Made by a program: the position numbers and the translations under genes. A stretch of 7,804 nt of DNA from Anaerolineae bacterium (GTDB lineage: Bacteria > Chloroflexota > Anaerolineae > Aggregatilineales > Phototrophicaceae). Positions 1 to 6,165 of this stretch are shown here, piece after piece (position 1 is the first letter of the stretch; each line of letters starts with the position of its first letter). The stretch is taken from NCBI GenBank assembly GCA_020848855.1, contig JADLHH010000080.1, positions 1 through 7,804 on the forward strand, given 5' to 3'. Below the pieces are notes generated by a model. That model was not told where the DNA came from and made no database searches. It saw nothing but the letters and a program-made list of their open reading frames with translations.

Positions 1-984
1 GGCGTGACCGCGATCCTGCCGCACGCGGGCAATCTATTCCGCGAAAAAGTCGCCGCCGGGGTATACACCGTCAATGGCTTCGGCAAGCCGACCGGCTTCG
101 AGCAAATCCGCGAGCTGGGCGTGATCGAAACGCCAATCCTGCTGACCAATACGCTCAATGTGCCGCGCGTCGCCGACGCCCTGATCGCCTACATGCTGCG
201 CGACAACCCGGATATCGGCGTGACGACCGGTTCGGTCAACCCGGTGGTGGGCGAATGTAACGACGGCTTTCTCAACGACCTGCGCGGGCGGCACGTGAGC
301 CAGGCGCACGTCTGGCGGGCGATTGAGACGGCATCGGACGGCGCGGTCGCCGAAGGAAACGTCGGCGCGGTCGCCGAGGGACATGTCGGCGCGGTCGCCG
401 AAGGAAACGTCGGCGCGGGCACCGGGACGGCGTGCTTTCAGTTCAAGGGCGGCATCGGCACGGCGTCGCGTGTCGTGCTGGATGGGCGCTTCACCGTTGG
501 GGCGCTGGTGCAGACCAACTATGGCGTTCGCGCCGAGATGATGATGTACGGCGTGCCGCTCGGCGCGCATCTGCTGAACGATCATCTGCCGCAGCCGGGT
601 CCCGGCTCGATCATGCTGGTGATCGCCACCGACGCGCCACTGGACGCGCGCCAGTTGACGCGCTGCGCTCGCCGCGCCGCCATCGCGCTGGGGCGCACCG
701 GAACGGTCAGCCGCGACGGCAGCGGCGAATTCGCCATCGCCTTTTCGACGGCGAACCGCTGGCTGCACGACCCTGACGACTGTGTCGAGGCGGTGACGCG
801 CTTTCACGACGGCAAAGCGATCACCGAGGTCTTCCTCGGCGTCGTCGAGGCGCTGGAAGAAGCGATCTGGAACGCGGCGGTTGCCGCCGAGACGATGACC
901 GGGCGCGACGGCAACACGCTTTCTGCGCTGCCGCACGACGAGATCATCAAATGGTTCGACTACTATCGAAGGCGGACGCCATGA
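1..984 (+). CDS. P1/DmpA-family aminopeptidase (peptidase S58), 5' end missing
   Basis: This is an N-terminal-nucleophile hydrolase of the DmpA/BapA family. Members cut themselves into two chains and remove N-terminal residues (L-aminopeptidase, D-esterase/amidase or beta-peptidyl activity). The reading frame is open from base 1. The first visible residues, GVTAILPH, are an internal family motif, so the GTG at 4 is not the true start and roughly 40-50 residues lie upstream. Counting from the codon at 4, the proposed nucleophile is Ser202 in GSIMLVIATDAPL, with self-cleavage between Gly201 and Ser202. Asn172 in VQTNYG and the Ser240/Glu242 pair in SGE sit at spacings that match Asn218, Ser288 and Glu290 of DmpA as I remember them. 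GFKGGIGTASR-like and NPVVGECNDG motifs are also present. The conserved AVAEGNV segment is triplicated. The stop overlaps the next ATG (ATGA), so the two genes are probably translationally coupled. Family assignment is firm; the natural substrate is unknown. Confidence 0.93.
   Translation, partial: GVTAILPHAGNLFREKVAAGVYTVNGFGKPTGFEQIRELGVIETPILLTNTLNVPRVADALIAYMLRDNPDIGVTTGSVNPVVGECNDGFLNDLRGRHVSQAHVWRAIETASDGAVAEGNVGAVAEGHVGAVAEGNVGAGTGTACFQFKGGIGTASRVVLDGRFTVGALVQTNYGVRAEMMMYGVPLGAHLLNDHLPQPGPGSIMLVIATDAPLDARQLTRCARRAAIALGRTGTVSRDGSGEFAIAFSTANRWLHDPDDCVEAVTRFHDGKAITEVFLGVVEALEEAIWNAAVAAETMTGRDGNTLSALPHDEIIKWFDYYRRRTP
340..411 (+). repeat. 24-bp tandem repeat, three units, in frame in the P1 peptidase gene
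   Basis: Three head-to-tail 24-bp units lie at 340-363, 364-387 and 388-411. Units 1 and 3 are identical; unit 2 differs at three bases. Each encodes the octapeptide GAVAEGNV (GAVAEGHV in unit 2). Family members normally have this segment once, just before GAGTG, so the protein carries a 16-residue insertion. The near-identity points to recent slippage or unequal exchange. Confidence 0.95.
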
Positions 985-1280
985 TTCTCGAAGCCGGAAT
1001 GCTCACCGTCAAGCCGGGGCAGGGCGCGGCATTTGAAGCCGCCTTCGCCCATGCCGCGCCGATCATCGCGTCGATGCCCGGCTACATCCGCCACGAGCTT
1101 CAGCGCTGCATCGAGATGGAGGATCGCTATCTGCTGCTGGTGTGGTGGGAGACGCTTGAACATCACACCGTCGGCTTTCGCGGCTCGACGCAGTATCAGA
1201 CGTGGCGCAGCCTCCTGCACCACTTTTACGACCCCTTCCCGACGATTGAGCATTTCACACTGGCGTACCCGGCGGAATAA
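981..1280 (+). CDS. ABM-domain (antibiotic biosynthesis monooxygenase-like) protein
   Basis: This is a 99-residue protein of the dimeric alpha/beta-barrel ABM superfamily. Members act as small cofactor-light monooxygenases, haem-degrading enzymes or proteins of unknown role. The family signature is visible from the start: MILEAGMLTVKPGQ, then the helix FEAAFAHAAPIIASMPGYIRHELQRC, the strand YLLLVWWETLEHHTVGFRGS, and a C-terminal HHFYDPFPTIEHF. The length is that of a single stand-alone ABM domain. I chose the ATG at 981 because it gives the canonical N-terminus and overlaps the upstream stop. A GAAGG-like ribosome site lies 9 bases before it. The earlier in-frame ATG at 951 would add residues that the family lacks. 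It is probably co-transcribed with the P1 peptidase gene, but the sequence does not link the two functions. No signal peptide is seen, so it should be cytoplasmic. Confidence 0.88.
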   Translation: MILEAGMLTVKPGQGAAFEAAFAHAAPIIASMPGYIRHELQRCIEMEDRYLLLVWWETLEHHTVGFRGSTQYQTWRSLLHHFYDPFPTIEHFTLAYPAE

Positions 1281-1283
1281 AAC

Positions 1284-2825
1284 TCACCCGCACGCCATCA
1301 GGAACCGATTCCACTGCAAGCCGATCACCTGATCGGCGACGAAAACGCGCAGGATGCCATCGCTGCCCAGACTGTGCCATTCATGCGAACGGCTGCCGCC
1401 GTAGATGCGCGTCGCGTTGCACACGCCCCCGCCGGACTCCTGCACGGCGATGATGTCGCCGTGATTGCTGGTCAGCAGCACCACTCCGTCGTACAGCGAC
1501 AGGCTGACCGTCCCGCCGACGCCCGGCAGCGCCGTCGCCCACTGCTCCTGCCGATTCAGGTCGTAGGCGCGCAGCGTCTCGCCGTCGAACAGAAAGGTTT
1601 GCTGATCCGACTGGGCGATGCCGCTGTTTCTGCCGCCCGGCGGCGCGTCGGGGAAATCCAGCGCCCACGTCCCGTCGGCGGCGACTCGCCACAGCCCGCC
1701 GCGTGTGTATGCCAGCAGGTCGCCCGCCGCCGCCAGCGACCCCGGCTCGCGCAGCAGCGCCCGATCCACGATTTGACCATCGAGCGAGACGGTCAGCATC
1801 GCGTTGTCGGCGGTCATCAAGCCGAGTGCTGTCCCATTCGCCGACCAGCGCAGGATTGGCGCTGCATCGGCGATCTGCCACAGCACCGAGTGCGCCCCCG
1901 AATCGAGCGCTGCCAGTCCGGCATCTGTCGTGTGGAAGATCAGCCGATCTCCAGCGAGGATCGGTGCGCTGTCGAGCATCAGCCCGGTCTGCCACGATGC
2001 GCCGAGGTTGCCCTCGGCATCGATCAGCCGCATCATCCCATCGGCATACGCGATGATGACGCCGGACGGCTGCTCGATCAGCCCGACGGCGGGTGTGTCG
2101 AGGATCACGCGCCACAGCACGCGCCCGTCGCTGCTAATGCGCAGCACGCGCCCCGCGTCGAGCGCGATCAGGCTGTGGTCGCTCAGTTCGACCGGCGGCG
2201 CGATCGGTCCGGCTTCGTCGGCGATGTCGGCGCGCCAGCGGTAGCTGTCCAGAAACCACGCCTGCCAGTTGGCGACGAACTTGCTCGGTCGGCGGAAGCC
2301 GTCGCTAACCGGGTCTTCCCATGTATAGCCGGCTCCGGGGATGTCCGGTTGGTTGATGCGGATTTCGAAATGCAGATGCGGCGCGGGGCGCGGGTCGCCG
2401 ACGGCGGCGAGGATGTCGCCTGCGCGCACGCAGGTGAACGGCGCGGGGAAGATCACGCCGGTGGCGTTGGTGATGTGCCCGTACATGCTGTAAGCGACCG
2501 AGCTGTCCGGGAAGGTATGCTCGATGATGATCACCCCGCCGTCGCGCCCCCAGCCGTTGGGCGACGAAAAGGTGACGCGCCCGTTGGCGATGGCGCGGAC
2601 ATACGTCCCGTAGCTGTCGCGCCCGCCGTACCAGTCTTCGCCGGTGTGGTAGCGTCCCTGGTGACGTGGGCTGGGCGCGCCGAAGTCCTGCACGATCTGA
2701 AAGACGTTCGGATCGACCGGGAAGCTGACGGACGTGGCATAGCCGCACTGGGTTTGCGCCGAGGCGGGCGTGGCAAAGACGATCACGAGAACGGCGAGGG
2801 CGAACAGCCGATGGATGACGCGCAT
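1284..2825 (-). CDS. Exported M23-family metallopeptidase with C-terminal PQQ/WD-like beta-propeller
   Basis: This 513-residue protein begins with a Sec-type signal peptide: a short basic start, a hydrophobic run to about residue 20, and a probable cut after ASA at 21-23. Residues 45-160 form a LytM/M23 domain with all catalytic positions present. His60 and Asp64 in HTGEDW and His152 in HLHFE are the expected zinc ligands; His117 (YGH) and His150 are the expected catalytic histidines. Such domains cut peptide crosslinks or glycine-rich peptides in cell walls. Residues 215-513 contain repeated short strands with patterns such as ALDAGRVLRISSDGRVLW and LIDAEGNLGASW, which resemble a PQQ/WD-type propeller. 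Four cysteines (27, 132, 469 and 512) could form two disulfides in the exported protein. GAGG five bases before the ATG supports the start. Its role is probably envelope remodelling or degradation of other bacteria's walls; the propeller's ligand cannot be inferred. Confidence 0.9.
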   Translation of the reverse strand: MRVIHRLFALAVLVIVFATPASAQTQCGYATSVSFPVDPNVFQIVQDFGAPSPRHQGRYHTGEDWYGGRDSYGTYVRAIANGRVTFSSPNGWGRDGGVIIIEHTFPDSSVAYSMYGHITNATGVIFPAPFTCVRAGDILAAVGDPRPAPHLHFEIRINQPDIPGAGYTWEDPVSDGFRRPSKFVANWQAWFLDSYRWRADIADEAGPIAPPVELSDHSLIALDAGRVLRISSDGRVLWRVILDTPAVGLIEQPSGVIIAYADGMMRLIDAEGNLGASWQTGLMLDSAPILAGDRLIFHTTDAGLAALDSGAHSVLWQIADAAPILRWSANGTALGLMTADNAMLTVSLDGQIVDRALLREPGSLAAAGDLLAYTRGGLWRVAADGTWALDFPDAPPGGRNSGIAQSDQQTFLFDGETLRAYDLNRQEQWATALPGVGGTVSLSLYDGVVLLTSNHGDIIAVQESGGGVCNATRIYGGSRSHEWHSLGSDGILRVFVADQVIGLQWNRFLMACG

Positions 2826-2830
2826 ATGAG

Positions 2831-2863
2831 CCTCAGGCTGGCGGATTTGCCGCTATTGTAGCA
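2831..2863 (-). promoter_or_regulatory. Promoter and ribosome site of the M23 gene
   Basis: On the - strand, TGCTACAAT forms an extended -10 element. TACAAT is at 2855-2860 and the TG element falls at 2862-2863. GAGG at 2831-2834 is the ribosome site, five bases before the ATG. Transcription would start near 2848, leaving a leader of about 22 bases. No good -35 hexamer is found 16-18 bases upstream; that position is filled by the 12-bp repeat. This is a prediction from pattern only. Confidence 0.55.
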
Positions 2864-2866
2864 GGG

Positions 2867-2898
2867 ATGCCGGCAGATATGCCGGCAGATATGCCGGG
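2867..2898. repeat. 12-bp direct repeat with overlapping palindromes upstream of the M23 gene
   Basis: ATGCCGGCAGAT occurs at 2867-2878 and 2879-2890, followed by a partial third copy, ATGCCGGG, at 2891-2898. The arrangement also creates an inverted repeat: GCCGGCA (2869-2875), four bases, TGCCGGC (2880-2886). A weaker second one runs 2881-2898. It lies just upstream of the extended -10 of the M23 gene and downstream of the LacI stop. It could bind a regulator of the M23 gene. It lacks a T-run, so it is a poor terminator candidate for the regulator gene. Confidence 0.75.
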
Positions 2899-2934
2899 CG
2901 CAGCCCTAACGCCGCGCGCTGGAACTCGGCTCGT

Positions 2935-3972
2935 TCAGGCGGTCTCGCGGGGAATCAGCTCCACCGGCAGCATGATCGTCTCGGCGGGCGTGTCGCCACC
3001 CTCCGGCGTTTCGCGCAGCACCAGATCGACGACTTTGTGACCGATCTCGACCAGGGGAATCCGTATCGACGTGAGGGCAGGTGTTATCTCCTGCGCCATA
3101 ACAATGTCGTCGAAACCGATCACCGCTACATCGCCGGGAATCCGGTAGCCCTTCTGATGCAGCAGCCCGATAGCGGCGAAGGCGAAGTCGTCATTCGCGG
3201 CGAAAATCGCCGTTGGTGGGTTGGAGAGCGCCATGAAGCGCTCCGTCGCCTCGACCGCGACTTTCGGCTGCCACGAATTGCCGAAGATCAACTGCTCGTC
3301 CACCGCGATGTTCGCGTCGATCAGCGCCTGTCGGTAGCCTTCGGCACGTAGCTGAGCGCTGGGGTATTTCATGTCGCCGCGCAAATGGGCGATGCGGCGA
3401 TGCCCCTGCGCGATCAGGTAGCTGGTCGCCGCGTAGCCCCCGCCGAAGTCGTCGTACAGCACCGACGGGAAGTTGAACTTCGGGTCGCAGGCGCGTTCGA
3501 TGCAAACGCAGGGCAGCCCCGCTTCGGCGATCAGCGAGAGCAGCGCGTCGCTGTCCGGCGGGTCCTGAACGAGACGCACGATCACGCCGTCCAGTCGCCC
3601 GCTCATCACGAGTTGTTCAAGCTGCGATAAGTCCTGCCCAATGCCGATCGGATACACCAGCAGATAGCGATCGCGCGCCGTCACTTCTTCGACCACGCCG
3701 GTCAGAATCGTCGCGCTGTAGGTGGACATAAAGACTTTGCGTGGGCTGTAATCGCTGAAGATGAAGCCGATGGTGTTGGTTCGCTGGTGGCGCAGGTTCC
3801 GCCCCAGCGCGTTGGGACGGTAGCCCAGCTCGTCGATGGCTTGCAGCACACGCTCGCGCACTTCCGGCGAGGTCGGGCGCGGTCCGTTATTGATGACATA
3901 CGAGACGACACCAGGTGAAACGCCGGCGAGCCGAGCGACATCCCGATGCGTGGCACGCTTCCTTGGTGGCAT
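2935..3972 (-). CDS. LacI-family transcriptional regulator
   Basis: This 345-residue protein has normal LacI-family length and layout. Residues 8-30 are the helix-turn-helix: THRDVARLAGVSPGVVSYVINNG, with recognition helix SPGVVSYVIN. The hinge region YRPNALGRNLR is at 51-61, where GR replaces the more usual AR. The rest is a periplasmic-binding-protein-like effector domain that starts at TNTIGFIF. It contains the typical AIFAANDDFAFAAIGLL and DVAVIGFDDI segments, whose Asn/Asp residues contact sugar in relatives, and ends with the usual SIRIPLVEIG dimer region. AAGGAA six bases upstream (3977-3982) supports the ATG at 3972. It follows the permease genes on the same strand after a 173-base gap and has its own candidate promoter. 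It most likely represses the adjacent sugar-uptake genes until the sugar is bound. The effector is not readable from sequence. Confidence 0.95.
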   Translation of the reverse strand: MPPRKRATHRDVARLAGVSPGVVSYVINNGPRPTSPEVRERVLQAIDELGYRPNALGRNLRHQRTNTIGFIFSDYSPRKVFMSTYSATILTGVVEEVTARDRYLLVYPIGIGQDLSQLEQLVMSGRLDGVIVRLVQDPPDSDALLSLIAEAGLPCVCIERACDPKFNFPSVLYDDFGGGYAATSYLIAQGHRRIAHLRGDMKYPSAQLRAEGYRQALIDANIAVDEQLIFGNSWQPKVAVEATERFMALSNPPTAIFAANDDFAFAAIGLLHQKGYRIPGDVAVIGFDDIVMAQEITPALTSIRIPLVEIGHKVVDLVLRETPEGGDTPAETIMLPVELIPRETA

Positions 3973-4012
3973 ACGGTTCCTTCATACAGTTACGTTCAGC
4001 AGGAGCGAATCA

Positions 4013-4021
4013 AGTGTAGCA
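4013..4021 (-). promoter_or_regulatory. Extended -10 promoter of the LacI-family gene
   Basis: TGCTACACT on the - strand gives a TACACT -10 (4013-4018) preceded by TG. It places the start of transcription about 34 bases before the ATG at 3972. The -35 region is poor. The same TGCTACANT form occurs before the M23 gene, which strengthens both calls. If correct, the regulator can be made independently of the transporter operon. Confidence 0.45.
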
Positions 4022-4037
4022 CTTCCATCGTGCCAAT

Positions 4038-4049
4038 GCGCACTTGCGC
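4038..4049. promoter_or_regulatory. Possible operator: short palindrome over the -35 region of the LacI gene
   Basis: GCGCA, two bases, TGCGC form a 12-bp palindrome that overlaps the place where the -35 box of the LacI gene would sit. LacI-family proteins bind palindromes and often control themselves, so this is a candidate autoregulatory site. The centre is CT rather than the CG typical of the family, and I found no second copy upstream of the binding-protein gene. Confidence is therefore low. Confidence 0.25.
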
Positions 4050-4145
4050 CTGCGAATCCCGGCGCATGGGAACGCAGAGGTTTGGCTTCGGCGCGTCGGT
4101 GTATCGAGCCGCGCGTCCGCGTAGTATGCACGATCCGCTGCCGGC

Positions 4146-5036
4146 TTACCCCTTCAAGCCTGTCATCACGATGCCCTTGATGAAGTAGCGCTGGGCGAAA
4201 AAGAACAGTACCACGACTGGCAAAATCATGACCGTAGCCGCCGCCATCTGCAAATCCCAGCGGGTGGTCATCGCACCCCGAAACTGCGCAAGCCCGATGG
4301 CGACCGTATAAGTGTCAGGCGACCGCAGATACACAAGCGGTCCAATGAGGTCGTTCCACGATGCGAGGAACGTGAAAATCCCGACCGTGATCAGGGCAGG
4401 GCGGGAAAGGGGCAGCATAATCCGCCAGTAGATGCCGAATTCGGTGCAGCCATCAATACGCGCGGCGTCTGCAAGTTCTTCGGGAATTGTGCGGAAAAAC
4501 TGCCGCAGCAGGAAGATATTGAACGCCCCACCGCCGAAAAACAGGGGCACTGTCAGCGGCAGAATCGTGTTGATCCAACCGAGCCGCGTAAAGATGATGA
4601 ACTGCGGCACCAGCGTGACGATGTTCGGGAGCAGCAGGGTGGCAATTACGATTGAGAACCACAGATCGCGTCCTTTGAAACGAATGCGCGCGAACCCATA
4701 TGCACAGAACGACGACGTGAACACGACGGCAATCACGTTCAACGTGGCGATGGCGAGGCTGTTACGCAGGTAAAGACCAAACGGGCGGAACGTCATGGCA
4801 TCCACATAGTTCTGCCAGATGATCGGGTTCGGAATCCAGTTCGGCGGGTAAGCGAAAATATCAAGCTGCGACTTGAGCGAGCTGCTCACCAACCAGAGAA
4901 ACGGGAATAGCATCAGGATCGACAGAAAGGACAACAGCCCGTAAATCACCCACCGTGAAATGCGGCTGCCGCGTCGTGCCATGTATTTGGAGAGCACGGG
5001 TCCTTGTTCAGACTGGGACAAATCGAGTGTAGTCAT
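4146..5036 (-). CDS. Carbohydrate ABC transporter permease, MalG type (CUT1)
   Basis: This 296-residue inner-membrane protein is one half of the sugar channel. About six hydrophobic segments are visible, at roughly 30-50, 93-115, 126-150, 155-178, 213-235 and 265-283. The cytoplasmic EAA loop that docks on the ATPase is clear at 187-211: [11 protein letters not shown] followed by [13 protein letters not shown]. The C-terminus [12 protein letters not shown] is typical of the MalG branch. The gene starts 12 bases after the stop of the partner permease, with GAGG eight bases before its ATG, so the two are co-translated as an operon. Its partners are the binding protein and the MalF-type permease. 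No ATPase gene is in the window, so a shared MsmK/MalK-type ATPase encoded elsewhere is expected. The substrate is inferred only from neighbours. Confidence 0.95.
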   Translation of the reverse strand: MTTLDLSQSEQGPVLSKYMARRGSRISRWVIYGLLSFLSILMLFPFLWLVSSSLKSQLDIFAYPPNWIPNPIIWQNYVDAMTFRPFGLYLRNSLAIATLNVIAVVFTSSFCAYGFARIRFKGRDLWFSIVIATLLLPNIVTLVPQFIIFTRLGWINTILPLTVPLFFGGGAFNIFLLRQFFRTIPEELADAARIDGCTEFGIYWRIMLPLSRPALITVGIFTFLASWNDLIGPLVYLRSPDTYTVAIGLAQFRGAMTTRWDLQMAAATVMILPVVVLFFFAQRYFIKGIVMTGLKG

Positions 5037-5048
5037 CGTGTTGCCTCG

Positions 5049-6014
5049 CTACTCCCCCGGATTCTCGTAATAGACGCGCTTCCCCATATAGCGAAAGACC
5101 ACGAACGACAACCCCATCAGGATGAAAAAAAGCAGCCACGACAATGCCGCAGCATACCCCATATTCAGGCTGCGGAATGCTGACCGGTAAATATAAAGCA
5201 CCAGAAACAGGGTGGAGTTTACCGGTCCACCTTCGGTGATGAGGTAGCCCACCACAAAAACCTGAAACGAGTTGATGAAACCGATGACAAGATTAAAGAA
5301 GATGATTGGCGACATCAGCGGCAGCGTCACGTGACGCAGCTTCGCCAGCCGTCCCGCACCATCGATTTCGGCAGCTTCGTAGTAAATGTCCGGGATGCCC
5401 TGCAAGCCCGCCAGAAAAATGATCATCGAGCCGCCAACGCCCCAGAGACTCATCAAAATCAGCGCGGGCATCGCCCATGCGGGGTTTTGCAGCCACGGGA
5501 TTTTAGGTCCACCGACTCCCCGGATAATGACGTTCATCAAGCCGAAATCTGTATTGAAGATCCATGCCCACATCGCGGCGCTGGCGACACTGGGAATGAT
5601 GCTGGGGAGGTAAAAAATCGTTCGAAAAATGCCGATGCCCCGAAACTGGTTGTTCAGCAGCGTCGCCAGCCCAAAACTCAGTAACAGCCCCAGCGGAACG
5701 GAAACAATCGTATAAACAACTGTTGCTTTCAAAGACTGCGGCAGCAGCGGGTCGTTCAGCATGTGCTCGAAGTTGCCGAGACCCACATATTCCGGCGCGC
5801 TGATCATATTCCATTCGTTTACGGACAGATACAGGGCGATCAGCGCGGGGATCAGAAACCAGATGATGAAACCAAGCACAAATGGCGAAATAAATAGATA
5901 GCCGGTGATATTCCGGCGCTGCGACGGTGAAAGCTGGCTCAGTCGCAGTCCGCGCAATCCACCTGCTGAAGCAGTAACTTTCGATTGGGTTGTCATGGAT
6001 TTTTCACTCGTCAT
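5049..6014 (-). CDS. Carbohydrate ABC transporter permease, MalF type (CUT1)
   Basis: This 321-residue inner-membrane permease pairs with the downstream MalG-type protein. A charged N-terminal tail of about 36 residues precedes [19 protein letters not shown], the usual first membrane segment of this branch. Further hydrophobic segments lie near 97-120, 131-153, 182-203, 236-260 and 288-308. The EAA loop is at 213-232: [20 protein letters not shown], a good match to the consensus. The start is uncertain. The ATG at 6014 has no clear ribosome site, and an in-frame ATG six codons later (5996) is possible with only a weak GAG upstream. The gap to the binding-protein gene is 151 bases and contains the folded element at 6056-6151. 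This may let the binding protein be made in excess over the permeases, as is common in such operons. Confidence 0.95.
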   Translation of the reverse strand: MTSEKSMTTQSKVTASAGGLRGLRLSQLSPSQRRNITGYLFISPFVLGFIIWFLIPALIALYLSVNEWNMISAPEYVGLGNFEHMLNDPLLPQSLKATVVYTIVSVPLGLLLSFGLATLLNNQFRGIGIFRTIFYLPSIIPSVASAAMWAWIFNTDFGLMNVIIRGVGGPKIPWLQNPAWAMPALILMSLWGVGGSMIIFLAGLQGIPDIYYEAAEIDGAGRLAKLRHVTLPLMSPIIFFNLVIGFINSFQVFVVGYLITEGGPVNSTLFLVLYIYRSAFRSLNMGYAAALSWLLFFILMGLSFVVFRYMGKRVYYENPGE

Positions 6015-6055
6015 GTGGCTACTGACGACGGATGAGGCTGCCTTTCAGCATATCG

Positions 6056-6151
6056 AAGTCAGCAAGCAGACGCCATGTTTGATCTCTGGACATTGGATGC
6101 AGTTGGGGACGACCCGTGAGCCGCCCCCGGTACCTGATTGCTTGCTGACTT
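6056..6151 (-). other. Candidate structured mRNA element (three-way junction) between binding-protein and permease genes
   Basis: A perfect 13-bp inverted repeat (6056-6068 against 6139-6151, arm AAGTCAGCAAGCA) encloses 70 bases. In the - strand transcript this interior can form two further hairpins. One pairs GGGGGCG with CGTCCCC (6122-6128 with 6105-6111, one G-U pair, ten-base loop). The other pairs CCAATGT with ACATGG (6090-6096 with 6073-6078, one bulged base, eleven-base loop). The whole would be a three-way junction. No U-run follows, so it is not an ordinary terminator. It may protect the upstream binding-protein message from 3' decay or damp permease expression. A small inverted-repeat mobile remnant is the alternative, but no target-site duplication is seen. 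Confidence 0.6.
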
Positions 6152-6165
6152 TGCAGAGCCTGATT

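Noticed and set aside
340..411. Tandem repeat considered as a CRISPR array or iteron
   Set aside because: There are no spacers, the units are contiguous and in frame inside a conserved enzyme, and no cas or replication genes are nearby.
34..936. A 300-codon open frame antisense to the P1 peptidase
   Set aside because: It mirrors the codon pattern of the real gene; its apparent DRADVSFG-type repeats are only the reverse reading of the 24-bp tandem repeat.
1374..2861. A 495-codon open frame on the + strand, antisense to the M23 gene
   Set aside because: It is rich in Arg, Ala, Val and Gly in the irregular way of high-GC shadow frames, matches no family I know, and overlaps an intact, well-conserved M23 gene on the other strand.
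4143..4160. Hairpin GGCTT/AAGCC across the MalG-type permease stop, considered as a terminator
   Set aside because: The stem is only five bases and no T-run follows on the - strand.
6056..6151. Inverted repeat considered as an insertion sequence
   Set aside because: Only 70 bases lie between the arms, there is no transposase, and no target-site duplication flanks it. A small non-autonomous element is not excluded but has no positive support.
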